A stretch of 64,000 nucleotides of DNA from Symbiodinium sp. CCMP2592. Its lineage: Eukaryota > Sar > Dinophyceae > Suessiales > Symbiodiniaceae. The translations under genes were made by a program, and so were the position numbers. The notes beneath the pieces were generated by a model. The model did not search any database. It was not told the DNA's origin and saw nothing but the letters and a program-made list of their open reading frames with translations. This document shows, piece after piece, positions 36,746 to 49,789 of this stretch. Position 1 is the first letter of the stretch. Each line of letters begins with the position of its first letter. The DNA lies in the NCBI GenBank assembly GCA_905221615.1, contig CAJNDT010005870.1, positions 369,501 to 433,500 of the forward strand, read 5' to 3'.

Positions 36746-37713
36746 TTATCTTTTTCTGTCCCCAAAATTAACTACTCCCCATTTCGAGAAGCTCTCATGA
36801 AGCAGAACCACCTGCAACCTAGCTGCTAGGGCTGGGCGCCGGAAAGGCTCTCTGAGTTCCCTGTGTATGCACCGCTGCTTTTTTGGGCCCATTGGGTCAA
36901 GCCGGCGAACCAAGAGACTCGGCGCTGCACCTTGCTGAACCTCGCCACCCTCAGCAACGATGAGGTTTTGTAGGACGAATCCTGAGCAGGTTTTGCCATT
37001 CCGCGTCTCTTTGGACACTGCCAGCTGCACTGAACCCTCCATGTCCTCCACGGACTGCAAGGCTTCATGATGTGCGGCGAACTTCCGCATGTTGGCCGCA
37101 GCGCCCGCCCATCTCGGTGGTCCCCTCGGAAGAGTCCCGGACTCCGGGGACTCGGGAGTCGTCGCGTTCCAAGCAGCCATGGCAGACATCAGATCTTTGG
37201 CTGGCTGTCTTTGCCGAGCCAAAACGTGTTGCAACTCCAAGCCTCCAGTTCCCGTATCTCCCTGCCGTGCGGTACCACGACTTTCATCCCATCGTGCATC
37301 TGATTTCGCATGACCTGCTGGTTCAGTTTGTCGCTGCTGGTGTAACTTCCCGAGAATGTGCTCTCGGCAGCCGCATAGCCTTCTGGACTTCCTTCGACAA
37401 GTCGTGGGCCTTGCTGATATTTGCTCAAAGTTGAGGGTTCGGCGGCTTTTCTGGCTGCGGGCATCTACTAAGTGGAGCGCAACGGCAACACCAGACTGGA
37501 GCTCGCAGCACTAATTGGAGCACTTGCGACTGAGCAATTGTCAACGGTGACTGAAGATGGCTCGCTCTGCCCCTTCGTTTTTGGCGGCGACAGGGTTCGT
37601 TGCGAGGTGGAAGGATCAACTTCTTGGCATGACTGTCGCTGGTACGGCTCTGCTGATGGGTCACAGGGGCCTCCTGCAGCCGCGCCATGAGTGTCCGGAC
37701 AGCAGCTTGCCAT
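36746..37713 (-). CDS. Candidate minus-strand coding region, function unknown
   Basis: Three neighbouring minus-strand frames have protein-like composition: 37713-37468 (Ser/Pro/Thr-rich, ending SSSLVLPLRST), 37464-37189 (KYQQGPRLVEGSPEGYAAAE, then SDKLNQQVMRNQM) and 37240-36746 (NMRKFAAHHEALQSVEDMEG). They may be exons of one gene, but I could not fix splice sites, and competing frames exist at 37400. No recognised domain. Confidence 0.3.
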
Positions 37714-38198
37714 CCCCCCACCAATAGGAAATTGAACTTGCAGAGTGCCCTCTGCCTGGATTATCAGGTCCCATTATATGTCGTGAGTTGCATTGGGCCA
37801 CATCTTCCCTGGGAAAATGGAACCAGCTTCCTAGTTCCACTATGGTTCCCTTATCTCACTGTCCGCAGTATGGCGTCGCGTTCGAAGAACCAATCTTATT
37901 CATCAGACCAGGGCCTGGAAACGAGCACTTGTCGACAAGATTCTGATTTTGGAGGGGCATAGCCTTGGAAGTTCCATTTTCCAGCACATCACGGTTGACA
38001 GCTTGCCTGAGGACGTTGCGCAGGGCACAGGGGGCAACTCGATCTGGGACTGCTTTCACCTGAGACTCCTGCAGCCTGGCATCTGCCAAAGCACCTGCCC
38101 TCAGGTGACTGCACAAACCGAGACCTTACCTCAGTGCACAGATTTGAGCTCAGCTTTCCTGTAGGATTGAAGTGAGTAAGCGTATCGATGCGGCTAGG
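37714..38198. other. No supported gene
   Basis: A minus-strand frame at 37856-38116 continues the style of the neighbouring minus-strand frames and might belong with them. Confidence 0.3.
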
Positions 38199-38367
38199 AC
38201 GGTTTGCACGTTGCAGTACTGTTGCGAATCGACAGCTTCCCTATAACACGCAAACTGCTGGTCTTCAAGTCTGTCTTCAATGAAGTGCTGCTGTTGGCGC
38301 TTGAAATGCGCGCGCTGGATGAAACAGACCTTCTTAGACTAGAAGCGCAAGGGGGCTCCTGGTAAGG
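38199..38367 (+). CDS. Possible isolated exon, function unknown
   Basis: Open frame without a start codon, reading RKLLVFKSVFNEVLLLALEM followed by RALDETDLLRLEAQGGSW and a stop. The heptad-like Leu pattern and acidic/basic balance look like an amphipathic helix of a real protein, and a CAG lies just upstream. Neighbouring exons were not identified. Confidence 0.3.
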
Positions 38368-40351
38368 CGAGTATTTGGGAAACGGGGTGTTGGTACTGTT
38401 GAAGGGCATGACTACCATAGATCAGTGTGATGCCGCCACATAGGGTACAGATGATTTGAGGACAGGTCAGAAAGACCTCACAACAGCAGTCCCCAAAATG
38501 CCTTCGGCATGATGTGACTGATGATGTGCTTGGAGGGTAACTCTTTGGATGTTATCCACATCCATGAAGCTGCCCCCCAAAGTTCAAGACATGTTCGACA
38601 TTCTAGAATTGAGTCGGGCTGTATAGCCTTCGCTTCATCCATGCCAGCCCAACTTCCAACTCGTGCCCTAGATTGCAGACTGAATTTCAGAGGGCTCTGA
38701 AGGTAACCATCCAGCATAAAATTGAGTCTGTCGACATCAAAAACTGTCATGATCCTAGCGGTTTTGGCTTCTGCAGGCCAACTGGGTCACCTGAACTTTA
38801 TCCACGAGAACGGTCCTGATGAAGGTCAGCCGAAAGGAATTTTCCGGATAGAACCTCGTTTAGGCCCTGAGTTCCAGCAGCAGGGGCCACAAAAAGAGAG
38901 TCAACAACACATCAATGCTTCATTGTGAATCTGCCCCAGCTATATTCATCCAAACAAAGTGCGGGCGCCTTAAGGCCAAAATTGTGTTTTCACCATTGCT
39001 TCATACAGGATTATAATTTCGAGCCGCCGTTGCGGTCTGCAGGCTTTTATTTCCTGCGTGTTGGGGGGTTTGCTGGAAGATGAATCCCAAATTTCGATGA
39101 TCACGGCAGGAGAGCTGCTACCGCTTATGAGGCAAGTGAGCAACGGGCCGTGGCTGCAGCCGCGCCGTAAGGCATCCTTCCCCTTAAGCTATCAGTGGCG
39201 GTTGGGTTTTAACTCTGGGTGATGGTACCGCCGCAAGGTTGTGCCATAGCCACGCTAGCCGTAAGATCCCTATGAGAGTTGTAGTGGCCCCTGTTTGCCG
39301 TGGTACGTATTGCTGACCAAAATACAATTTTGACATTGACGCCCCCATAAATTCATTTCCCGTGCACTGGGCCGCCTTGCAGCAGTTCAAAACTCATGTT
39401 CATTGCGTGTTGCATGCCGCAGAGAGCGTCATGATGGTCCAAAGATGTGCTCGTTTTGATCCGACAAACATGCGTTTTTCCTTGACCAGAGCAGCAGCTC
39501 ATTCGTCGTGCGCTCCAATGCTCGCTATCATCTTCATCTTCGATATGTTTGTAGGTTTGGGAGTTTCTGGGCGACCAGCATTCTCAAATTGGTGTTGGCC
39601 ATGTGGCTAGGTGTGGGGGTTCGGCCCACGGGACTAAAATTTCAAGCAGTTCAGTCCACGTCCAATCCAATGAGCTTCCAACATCCTTGATTCCTGAAGC
39701 CTTGACCCCTTTCGAATTCTCGATCTGCCCTCATGCCGCAGGAATTTATCCAGATAAATTCCTGGGCATGACCACCGCACATATGTCCAACTACTGTCCA
39801 GCTAGTGCTGGCCTTACTTGCTGCGACACGTGGCCGGTCAAGCTGCTGCATCCTGCAACTACCACTGTGCTGTCATCAAATCCTCAGTCCGTTGGCCGCC
39901 TGCCTTCTGATGCGCCCCTGAGTGTGGCGGCATCATTTTACTGCTTCTCACCCAGTTTGCCTTACACGTGCAGCCGTGCGACTCCGGCCTTGCGATGGGG
40001 CTTCCTAAACAAATGCGAGGGGTACCTACAGTAAGGATGTCGGGTGTACGGAACAGAACTTGCTGTTGAGATATACCCAGATGGGAGCATGGAATATTTG
40101 GAGCTGCGTCAGGGGTCAGATTGAGACCTTTTGCCGGTCTGTGCGCGGGCTTTGGTCTCGGCGCAGGTGCCGGCGGCACGGCAGGCGTTGGATGTATCAA
40201 TCCCACACACAGACCCATAATCCCATAACCCAAACACTCCCCAAAGCCAGTTATGCTGCAGGTAATATAGATTTCTGGAAGCATGTGCAGGACCAGATGT
40301 GCAGCCACAAGTTCCATCGTCTCGTGAAACTCCCTTCAAAGCCTCCGCGTC
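38368..40351. other. No gene that I can name
   Basis: Overlapping short ORFs on both strands. A small palindrome, AGGAATTTAT and ATAAATTCCT around CCAG, sits at 39740-39763. Confidence 0.35.
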
Positions 40352-40895
40352 AGATTGGCCTTTGTAGACTCTTCCTTGGCCAGTCAGCCGAAGAATCAGT
40401 TGGAGATGTGTCAGGTATGCAGACTGCGCTCCTCATCCTAGGCCGTGCTCGTAGGCGGAGTGTTCTGCCGCACAACTGTTCGAGCACGGCATATGCAGGG
40501 CATGTACCGAGGATCCCGGGTCTTCGAACCAATGCGGGCAATGTGAGAATCCTAGACTATCTTAGAACTGGAAGCCGACCTTGCGTAGCTGTTAGCTTGC
40601 TCAGAGGCCGCGCAAGGCAGGCTTGCTGGTAGTATTGCAAGACACGTCAAAGAGCGTACTATGGGATCTATCAGGATCCACCCTTCACGAGCCTCAGCCG
40701 TCTCAAGGAATCTCCACACGGGGTGCAGGGGTCGAAGGTGCGCCTTTTTTCAAGCAAGGGGGTGTGGCAGCGTCAGTTTACAGAAAGACGCATTTCGCCG
40801 CATCAGTCTGGCAACCAGCCGAGAGCCTAACCTTCCCAGGGTTGGCCTTAGCCTTAGAGGCACAGCGCCGCTGCTTGCTGCTCCATGATCCTGTG
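40352..40895. repeat. Dispersed 0.5-kb duplication, copy 2
   Basis: Partner of 34086-34600 in the same orientation, 6.3 kb away. It carries an extra block containing GTAGGCGGAGTGTTCTGCCG and a slightly longer right end before CTCCATGATCCTGT. Similarity appears high enough for a recent copy, but no terminal repeats or target-site duplication were recognised. Confidence 0.85.
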
Positions 40896-42479
40896 CGAGT
40901 CGAGGAAGAGCTTCCACAGCTAGGCTGTTTCTTGGCCAGTCGCACAACGTAACGTGCAATCAGCTGAAGAAGCCGAAGACGTGTCAGATCTTCTGCGCGT
41001 TTCACGTTCTAAATCGTGCTTGAAGGCAGAGTGGTGTGCGGAGGGCGCTGCTTTGAAGACTCATTCAAGCAACCCTCGTTTAGTGGCGATTGCGCAGGGT
41101 GTATCCGGGGCCCAGGGTACAAAACCCAGGGTACCCAGGGTACAAAACCCAGGGTAGGATCAAGCTTGCGTGTGCGTCAAAAGACTCACAAGGTGCCAAA
41201 CTTATGCCTTGAGTCTTCGCATCCTTGTAGGTCGTGCCCTGCCTGACAGGTTTGGGGTGAGAATTATGGAGACAACTTCAATGCGTTCAAGACTCTCAGA
41301 TGCTGCAGTACAATTTCAAAGGACTCGTACTGGAATGAGCTCGACTTGCATTTTGACAACTCAACCCCTGTGAACCAAGGAAAACGCACGAGACCGCCTA
41401 CAAAGTCACAGAATTTGATCTGTCCTTGGACAACATGAGCTTCAGATTAGGTGCTATGTGGCCGGAGACCAAGACGCAGGGGATCTGCGAAGCCGAGGTC
41501 GAGTGGCGGGACGGGGATGCTGTGATGCGTTTGCAACGGGCGAGCCGAAGAAGATCCTCTACCGTGGAGCTGGCCTGTTGTGATGACTCGGCGGCTGAAC
41601 TCACAGCGTCGCTACTCGGCGCATGGCCTGCCAGGTGCCTGCATCCTCAGCTTGGGCCACAAGTGAAGTGGAAGCCACCGCGGAAGGAACCCGAAGGTGC
41701 CGAAACCGACAGATGACGGCTTGGGCAGGGCCTCCCAGACACGGCCGGCGATTACATATCCGAGCATTCACTGCGCCAATGCAACACTCCATTTCAAGTT
41801 GACATTTGTACAGCGCATGTGGCTTCCATCATGGCCAGGATCGTGGCGACATGCCCTTGGACATTTCCAAATTTCCAATAGCATGTATGCCGTATACTCC
41901 AGGGATGTGACTTTGCTTTTCGCCCAAGCCCCACCAACTGGGGTGCTTTCAGTCTGACTGCTTGAGCTTCCGTTGCCCGCTTTGTCGTCTCTAACTTGGT
42001 GAACACCTATGTGGAGTTCCATAGTGGTGCAGACGATCACATGGGAGCTGATGACCGCACGCTCGTTGATCGCAAGCTGACATCGAAAGCAGTTTTCACG
42101 ATGATCCTCGGATGCAGAAGTATCTGTTAACTGTTGCTGCTGCCCCGTCCCTTGCAAGCATGTAGAATTCAACAGCAGGCTTGCGTAGTACGACCATCCT
42201 AGCCATGGCTTGTTCCTGGTCGTTCCTGGGACGGATCACGATCAAGCAAGTGTCATTAGGATTTGACGCTTCGGCTTTTCCGAGGATCGTGGGCTGTTCA
42301 CTCTTTGCACTTGGTTTTTTTCCGGCCGTCGGCCGCCGCTGCTGATCTTGCTCTTCTTTGTTTTTCCAGCTACAAGATGCCTGGATTTTTGGCCGCCCCC
42401 CCAAAGGACCAAAACGAAGAGGCTTGGCCGCGACGCGAAGTTCATCTTCTGGTCTTAGACTCATCTCCCAATATTAAGG
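40896..42479. other. No gene that I can name; short tandem repeat inside
   Basis: At 41105-41156 the words CAGGGTACAAAACC and CAGGGTACC alternate in tandem. The plus frame 41426-41716 (96 codons, RLGAMWPETKTQGICEAEVE) is protein-like but unrecognised. Confidence 0.35.
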
Positions 42480-43110
42480 TGGGTGTTCCAGACCCGACAT
42501 GGCCTGGAATCGCAGCATGGAATACATTGAAATCGCCGCGGTGCTGACTAGCGACGCTGGCTTCGTCATTGCAGCAGGAGCGGCATCCAGCACGGCAGGA
42601 TTGCCCGGCGGAACCGTTGCGTGGGTTGCCAATGACATCAGCACCTGTCAGAGAGCCGGGGAGGCTATAATGGGGAAGGCCTCGGATGACCCCAGTCTGA
42701 GCAGAGCCGCAGGCGGAGTCTCGGAGGGGTGCTTTTCGGTGGTGCGGGCTCCCAGGGCCTTAGCTACAACAACGGCAAGATGAAGATGGACTGGATGCAC
42801 ATTGAGTGTATGACGAGAGACGCGACTCCTTCTACGTGGTCCAGGATCCAAGACCTACAAGCCCCAGGACACTGGAAGATGTGTCTGGCTCAACCCATAG
42901 CTTCGGGAACCATGTGCCACACCAGATGCAGACGGGCGTGGCTTCCATCTCAAGGCCGAGGTGGGTTTCGTGAGAAGCCCTGCTGAGGGCGCCCATGCAA
43001 CACTCGGCTTCTGTGCTCCGCGGGGCAGGTTCTCCTTCTCCGAGGGAAAAACCGAGGAGTTCCTTGAGAGAAAAGAACGACTGACGTAGCAGTGCAGCAT
43101 TGCAGCAGGT
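42480..43110 (+). pseudogene. Fragment (3' half) of the cysteine-rich gene, copy D
   Basis: Starts at the counterpart of residue 128 of the intact protein (ATGGCCTGGAATCGCAGCAT versus ATGGCCTACAATCGCAACGT). It keeps the Gly/Ala-rich segment (42540-42600), then YNNGKMKMDWMHIE near 42770-42805 after a deletion and frameshift, and PDADGRGFHLKAEV near 42920-42965 in a shifted frame. Similarity continues past the stop into the flank shared with copy A. Copy C holds the other half of the gene 10 kb upstream, so the two are independent remnants rather than one split gene. Confidence 0.7.
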
Positions 43111-46100
43111 CATGCTTTCGGCAGGTAGGTTGTCCGATAACTCTCGAAACCACGGAATCCTTGACGACCATGTCAAAGAGCTTTATCCCCACCCTCGCCG
43201 GCAGGCGTCACCAGCAGCACGGTAATCCGGAAGTTTGTATTCGTCTTCATCAAAACTGGTCACCGCCTCAATCCTAATCCATCGTTTCCGGTCTACAGCA
43301 ACACAAGCCAAAACATGTACAGCGTTGTCGGCATCATCACCATCGCAGCCACTTTCTCATAAGCACACCTTGTCCATGACATTTGCCTTCTTCATCTGCC
43401 ACACCACCATCAGCAGCAGCACAACCACAGAACTCCGTCACCAGAGGCCGTGTAACCGTATCCAGCATGAAGATGACGGTCAGACTGTCGTCATGATCTT
43501 TATCACTCTGGTCGCCATCGGTATGTTGAGAGTGGTTTGTTGCTGTAGCGCGGCCGGCATTTGCGGCAGGGAGGGGGCGAAGCAACAGAAGCAAGATTGA
43601 TTAATCAGGGTCCGCCTCTCTTGCGGAGAGCGTCCCTCCATGGACAGACCCCGACAACTGATGAGCCCTTACAATGCTTGCCATGTCTGGCTCCAAAGTA
43701 GGGCAGATCATCGCCTCAAGCACCTGCCGACCCTGGGGTTCCGTGACGCACCTCGGTTGCCCTTACGGCCCTAGCGCGTTCTCAGCTGTGGCATCTTTCG
43801 CGCCGCTGTCCCGAGGTCAATCATGGATGCAGCTCAGGAGTACCTGAAGGCAAAACCGCAGTAACCGTAGTAATTAGTGGAGTAGCTAACCTTTAACTTT
43901 TTGGGGTTTATATCATCCTACCAAATTTCAGCCCCTAAGAGACCCTCCATCTTCGCATGGATGAAGAGTTGTGTGCCGTTGCCTCAAGGCGCAGCTCCTG
44001 CCACAAGAGGACTTCGCCCAGGGTCTCAGCGAAAGGCTCTCGGCTGCGGCTGCCAGTCTCGAGTCTTCCAGGAGCCTACTATGCACATTTGCAGCCTGTG
44101 CTGCCAGATGCTCAGGGTCTCGCATGAGCCAGTTTTGCCTTCAGAGCAGTCTTACGAGCCCGAGGCCAGAGCAGCCTGTCCACGGCTCAGTCACATCGCA
44201 ATCGGCAACATGCTGCGCTCCACATCAGCGGCTAGGCCGCTAGGCATGTGTCCTGCAAGGACGGAGATTGCATCGGATACTTCGGGCAGGGAGCCTTACG
44301 ACCGAGCTATACCCTGTCTAGTGCTTCTCCTGCTTTCAGTGGTAGCTGCTGTGCCCCCAACTAAGGCTCCAGCGACTGCAGCGAGGACCACTGTCGGGAA
44401 CACTTCAGTTGATGTGCTTTCATTTTCAGGCGCGCCCAGGAGGAGTCACGCACGCTCTGGCTGTCTTCCTGCACCACACCCCAAAAGCACCACCCACAAG
44501 AAGCATGTGGGTCTCTGGTCAGATATTGTGGACCCTCCTTGACTGTCAGAAACCGTGCTCGGTGACTCCTCCAGACCTTAATTGGGTGTGACCGCGGCTG
44601 TAAAATTAAGTATCCATGCCAGGGTGCAGATTGGATGACTCCACGGGTCAGCCCAACCTGTCCTCGAGGGATCGGTACTCACTGGCTCGCTCGCTCTCTC
44701 GCACACTCACTCACCCTGGCCCGCCCTTCCCATCCGTCTGTGGTTTCTGTCTTTTTTGATGTACTTAGGGCCTGAGGCCCCGCCCCCGCACCCCATGGTA
44801 TCCCCGCGCACCCCGGGTGGCATGGTGCCTGTGGTCTTGCTTGTGTTCGTGGTCTCTCGGCTTCTGTGCCCCTCTCCTTATGGGGTGGTGCCTTTGGTGT
44901 TCGCGGTTGGTGCTGCTGAGCAGGAACACCGGCCCTCGCTCCAAGCTTCAGTATAAGTGTCGTTGTTGCTCCAGCATGCCAACTAAGCAAAAGCTGCCAT
45001 CGTGGACGGCTCGTCGCATGCTGTAATTACATTGGACTGGCGGCTCAGCGCTTGCAGCTATTGGTCAGTAGCAGTGTCATCATTATTGCGATTCTTACTG
45101 CACTGCAGGTAGCGGTTCTCTATTGTTGTCCCTTGCCCATGGTGCCTGTCGCTCTCTGGCGCACATGCGGATCATTGCATTGACACCCATCGCCTCCTCT
45201 CTGTTTATGCTTTAGGTGGTGGGGTTCTGCTCCGGTGAACACCGCATATTTACACGGGCATAAACATATGTTTGTCTGGCAGTCTGTCTGCCTGTCTGTC
45301 TGTCTCTACAGTGTCTGTCTACCTATCGATCTCCTCACAGGCTGCAGGTGCCGTCTATGTTCAAGTGTATGAAGGTGAGGAGCAGCCTCACAATCTCTGG
45401 CTTCTGTCAGCTGCGCTGTTTTCGAGGATGAAGCCAAGATCGAGAACTCCGAGTCCATGGCTCCATCGGCAGTTGGGCCGATCTCGCGGATTCACGGCTC
45501 ACGCAATCCCTCGCTGTTCAAGTTAACAGGGTGTGACAGCTTCTCGTGGTTTGGCAGTCGCTGTTTGTTTTGCCAGGAGCCGTGGACCAAGCCGGCACAG
45601 GCCAGGTCGGATGCAACAGGGAGTGTCGCCATGCAAGCTCAACCTGCTGTCGGACTTACTGGTGAAGAGTGCGCCTGCAGCGGCGGACCGTCTAAATGCT
45701 GATGTTCTTCCTGCTTGTGCTGTCACAAAAGTACGAAAACTGGAGCTGCGCCTGCTCAGACTGTGAAGGGCACGCGTCGGTGATGTGAGTAGGTTTGTTG
45801 ACGAGTACGTAACACCCCATGTTGTGCAGAGATCCAGAAGGTCTCCCCAAGCTCACGGACGTCACGTTGCAGCACCTGCTGTGCACCATGTTTCGCGCTG
45901 AGTTGCCACGGTGTGCTGCCGACATGTCTGCACTCAGCATAATAGCATCCAGAACTTGCCTTCTTGCTTGGCACTCTCAGGAGCACTAAACAAGCTAACT
46001 AAGAGCTGAATCCAGTACAGTCGAGTCAGTCGAGTGGATCTTTGCATGCCGACTTCCTCTGCCTCGACACAGAGGACCTGTCTTCTACCTGGACATCTAG

Positions 46101-47205
46101 AACTCAACGACAGCCCGGCGGGCGAGGTGCCCACCGCCGCGCAATGTTCGAAGAGTGCAGCACAGGCTGCCTCGGCTGAGAATTTTTCAGCAGGTCCGTC
46201 AGACCCCTTAGTTTCTGCAGGCTGACGCTGACCACGTCGTGGTAGCACGGCAAAGAAAGGCAGAGCCCAAACTTGCATTCGATGATAGTGACGTGCAGTA
46301 GCCAACACGCCGTGAGGTTACCCAAGGCGAAGACAGGCAACACCGCCAACACGTAAAATGCTGAAAAAGGAAGTGATGATTCAGACGAACCTAGGATGTG
46401 TCTGACAGAGACTTCGTGTCAAAAGTCGGTAGCAAAAAAAGAGATGATGTCAATGTCCGACACGTGGTTGTCTTCCCTCGCGGCTTTATGGTCAGTCGTC
46501 GTACCGCTAAAGACGTGCCCCGGCACCAACACGACTTCCCACCCACGCTTGCCGCCGTAAGCTGATTCACAGAAGATGCTGGTGCCAGTGCCTGTCCAGC
46601 CCCTTCCAGTGGTACTCGGGCATGTGGTAGAGTCCCGAAGTCCCAAGCACCAGGAAGGCGGCGGGAACGGAATACCATTATGCAATCGTCTTCGTGGTTG
46701 ATGAGGGAGACAATTGCAGCCATTTGCTAGTTGCTTCGGCGCCTTTAGAGAGACACCGCAGACATCCGCAGACCGAAAGTAGTGATGCTTGCAAAGGCGC
46801 AGGGAGAAATGCTGAAAGCAAAGGGCCCTGGCGCAGTCCATCAAATGCCTGTGACCTGAAAAGTGGTGTTCTGACCTGTCCTGTGTGATCACCTGGGTCT
46901 TGCACTATGTTGCACTGTTCTGTTTCTTGAGGGAGTGAGTGCGGCTCGTAGAGCTCCAATCAGAGTTCCTCCAAGTTGCGAGGCTACGAAAAAGCCCAAG
47001 ACCCACGATCGGCGAGGCCTGCACTGCCGATGCCTTGTCAGCTGCATGCTAGTCCGTTGCAGATGTAGGCCTTCGACATCATCAGTGCCACCAGTACCGG
47101 CCTTGGTCCGCAACAACCAGGATCATCCAGTGTCTTTTGCTGGCAAGTGGCAGTGACACAGTGCATTGATGGCTTTGTAGCATCGGCATTGTGCACCGCG
47201 CCGCA
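43111..47205. other. No gene that I can name
   Basis: The longest frames are plus 43901-44542 (213 codons) and minus 46419-46892 (157 codons, with KRGWEVVLVPGHVFSGTTTD). Neither has a recognisable domain. A CTGT-rich stretch lies at 45275-45320. Confidence 0.35.
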
Positions 47206-47291
47206 ATCGAAAGTAACACACTCCAAGCGATTTGGGCTGAAGCTTGTCCGTGAAACGCCGCGCCGTCAGACGCTCTCGAGAGACCGACATC

Positions 47292-49789
47292 ATGGCGGGC
47301 AAGGGCCTTCTTTCGAACATTGGCATCTGGGCCTCGCGGCCCAATTCTGGAGCCAGCATGTGATAGCACAGGGGTCATTTGACTAGATTCTAGGCTAACA
47401 GCTTGCAGATTTTTTTAAGCTCAACAGAAGTTGCTGCACTGAGGTGGCCGTCACTCTGGCGACATGGGCGATCTCCTGGCTGGTGGCTGCACCCGTAAGC
47501 TGCCACGAAGTGCCTGCATGCGCTAAGCACTTGCAGAGTTACCCCGGGTACTACCACGTCATCTCTGCGGCAGCATTGGTGGCCATGCTGGGCCACGAGG
47601 TATTGAGCCTCATTGCGACGTATATGGGAGCCCAGGAGACACAAGCCTTGGTGCCCCACCTCCAGAGCCGCTTTTTGCCCACCCTGCTGCTGGCTGTGAT
47701 GTTTGGCGTGCTTGCGACGGCCGAGCGCCTCTTCTCACGTGCTGAGTGGACCATTGCGCATGTCATGCCGAGTGCGGACGGCCTCACCGCACCCGGTCGC
47801 CCGGTGTATACGATGCAGTACATGGAGTGGGGCATCAATGTTCCGATCATGCTGATCCTGTCCGGCTACTGCACGCTCGGGCGTCCCTTGCGCGAGGTGT
47901 CGAGGCCACTGATCGTCACCAACGTGTATGTGATCTTGTGCTGGGTGGCCACCGCAACTGAGAGCGCCTTCCTGAAGTGGTTTCTGATCGGGGTTTCTTT
48001 TGCCATGTATGCCTGGGCCTCTTATGACATGCTGAACTGGTGCTCTGCCTATGAGCGCACAGCTCCGGCAGATTTGCCAAGCCGCGGCCTACGACCCTTC
48101 CTGTCTTCTGGCCTCGTTGCGCACCTTCTGTTGTATGGCGTGGTCTACATGGCATCAGTGATGGGTGTCATGGACGCACACACGGAGCGCAAGTCCTTCT
48201 TTGCTTTGACCTTCGGAGCCAAGCTCGCCTACAGCGCGGCTTTCGTCTTCATCCGAGCGGATGAATACCACAAGACCCTGACCGACGTGCTGCGAAAGGT
48301 AAGTGTGAGCAACGTCGGTATGATCAGCATTCTCAGAGGAAGTTTTGACATCATTCTTCCTTGCGTGCTGGATGCAGCTGGCCGTTGCAAGCTGCCGGAT
48401 AAATATTCCGGCGACATGACGAAGCTGGAGAAGATCCTGGGATACGGCGTCTCTGGTGCAAATCTCAAGGACCTCTTGGCAGGAGAAGATCAGAAGAGTG
48501 ACTTCTCAGCTTATGTCCGGAATGTGGTGCGCCAGGCTGATTGCCCACAGGCCTTCAATGCAGCAACCCTCTCGACACAGGGAGTGTGGAGCTGTGACTC
48601 TGGAGCCATGCCTCCTATCGCTCAGGTGCTGCACAGCAAAATCCAGCAGAAGTCCAGTCAAAAGCTCAACACCACGCTCCACCTCTCCGTGGTGCCGCGC
48701 TCTGCGCTGAGTTTGGGCAAGGAGAGGCAGCTGGTGGCCGCCTTCCAGATCTCCAGTCCCGAGAGCTTGAACGAGGAGGAGCCTGCAGCCGCAACGAACT
48801 TCGCAACGTTCAAAGCAGGCCAAAGCTCTGTGGGATCCACTACCAATCCCAGCAGTAATGAGGGCTCATCCCATGGCATTGTCGCTAACCTCGCAGATCT
48901 CACGAAGCTTGGTGCATCGGCGATGCTTGGAAACACCCCGGAGGTCACCGACGAGGCCAGCAACTACTTCGGCCACACTCTCACTTCTGCGGAGACTCGC
49001 CTGAATCTGCAAGGGCGTTTCAAGCATACTTGCCATGTCCAAAGAGTTGCAGGCCTGCCCTATCTAGAATGCCACCCACTCTCTCCCAGTGATTCCCAGT
49101 CCCTCCCAACACCTAAGGAGACCATGTCGCATTTGGGCGCCTTTGCACAGCAACAGGTGGCCGTGGGTGCCGTGGCTTTCGACGCTCGCATCGTGGGTGT
49201 TTGGGAAGGCAACGTGGCTAAGGCCCTGGGTGGCTATCGCCAGCGTATCGAGTTCCTCAACGATTGCTTGCATGCGAACGTCACCGTCATGGGGCAGACT
49301 CTCTCAGCTGTCTTCCGCATGGATGCGTCCAAGGGCCATCTGGACATTGAAGTGCTCCCAAGCGGAAGCAGCTGCCCGCCACCGGCCATCCCCTACATCT
49401 TCAAGTTCCAGGACGGCTGCTTGCACCTCTGCGGGCCGGGGACCTCCAGCCTGAAGCGACCACAAAGCTTCGATGGCCCCGGGCTCTGCATCATGGAGCG
49501 CGTGCAGAAGTTTGTGGAGCCTGCGGCGCCGCGCTCGCAGCGTTCCTTGGCGCCCGAGCTTGAGCCTGACCCAGAGTTCTTCAGCCGCCACACCACCGAA
49601 GAGACGAAATCTCAGGCCTCGATGCACTCCACACGCCTCAAGGAGGAGCTGAACCAATTGGGACAGGGCCAGGTTCCGAAGGCCTACAGTCCGAAGCTCT
49701 TCAGCTGGATTGAAGAACAGCCCGCAGTGGCCGCTTCTGCTTTGGTCGCCATGACTAGTGCTGTCATCGCGCTGCGCAAGTCGCTCTGA
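47292..49789 (+). CDS. Rhodopsin-PAS-lipocalin-like chimeric membrane protein, copy 1
   Basis: Proposed first exon from ATG 47292 (MAGKGLLSNIGIW), a short intron, then a 781-codon open frame from 47444, numbered here from 1. Residues 2-18 form an extra N-terminal helix. Seven more helices follow at about 36-62, 77-97, 122-141, 154-171, 176-199, 217-240 and 250-271. Helix C has QYMEWGINVP (125-134), like RYxDWxxxxP of type 1 rhodopsins. Helix G has FGAKLAYS with K260 as retinal-binding lysine. Residues 295-440 resemble a PAS domain (SFDIILPCVLDAAGR, then KILGY and DLLAGEDQ). Residues 583-687 (GVWEGN to HLCGPGTSSLKRPQSFDGPG) resemble the lipocalin-like TIGR03067 barrel. Residues 760-776 are a hydrophobic tail before RK. 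Likely a retinal photosensor; output unknown. This edge copy differs most: its exon 1 and intron are diverged, and the possible donor GGTAGC is GATAGC. Confidence 0.82.

Noticed and set aside
38478-38750. Minus-strand frame faintly like a copia-type integrase tail (ELWGAASWMW, AFWG)
   Set aside because: Only a few residues agree, no DDE, zinc-binding or reverse transcriptase motifs are nearby, and no terminal repeats were seen.
39740-39763. Palindrome AGGAATTTAT-CCAG-ATAAATTCCT
   Set aside because: Short and isolated, with no U tract or gene end in the right place; chance is sufficient.
43901-44542. 213-codon plus-strand ORF
   Set aside because: No domain, biased composition and competing frames; long chance ORFs are expected in GC-rich DNA.
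48290-48345. GTAAGTGTGAGC in the rhodopsin frame looks like a strong 5' splice site
   Set aside because: Reading through keeps one open frame into the PAS-like domain. The nearest AG that would give a short intron (38 nt) breaks the frame, and the stretch is identical in all copies as codons.
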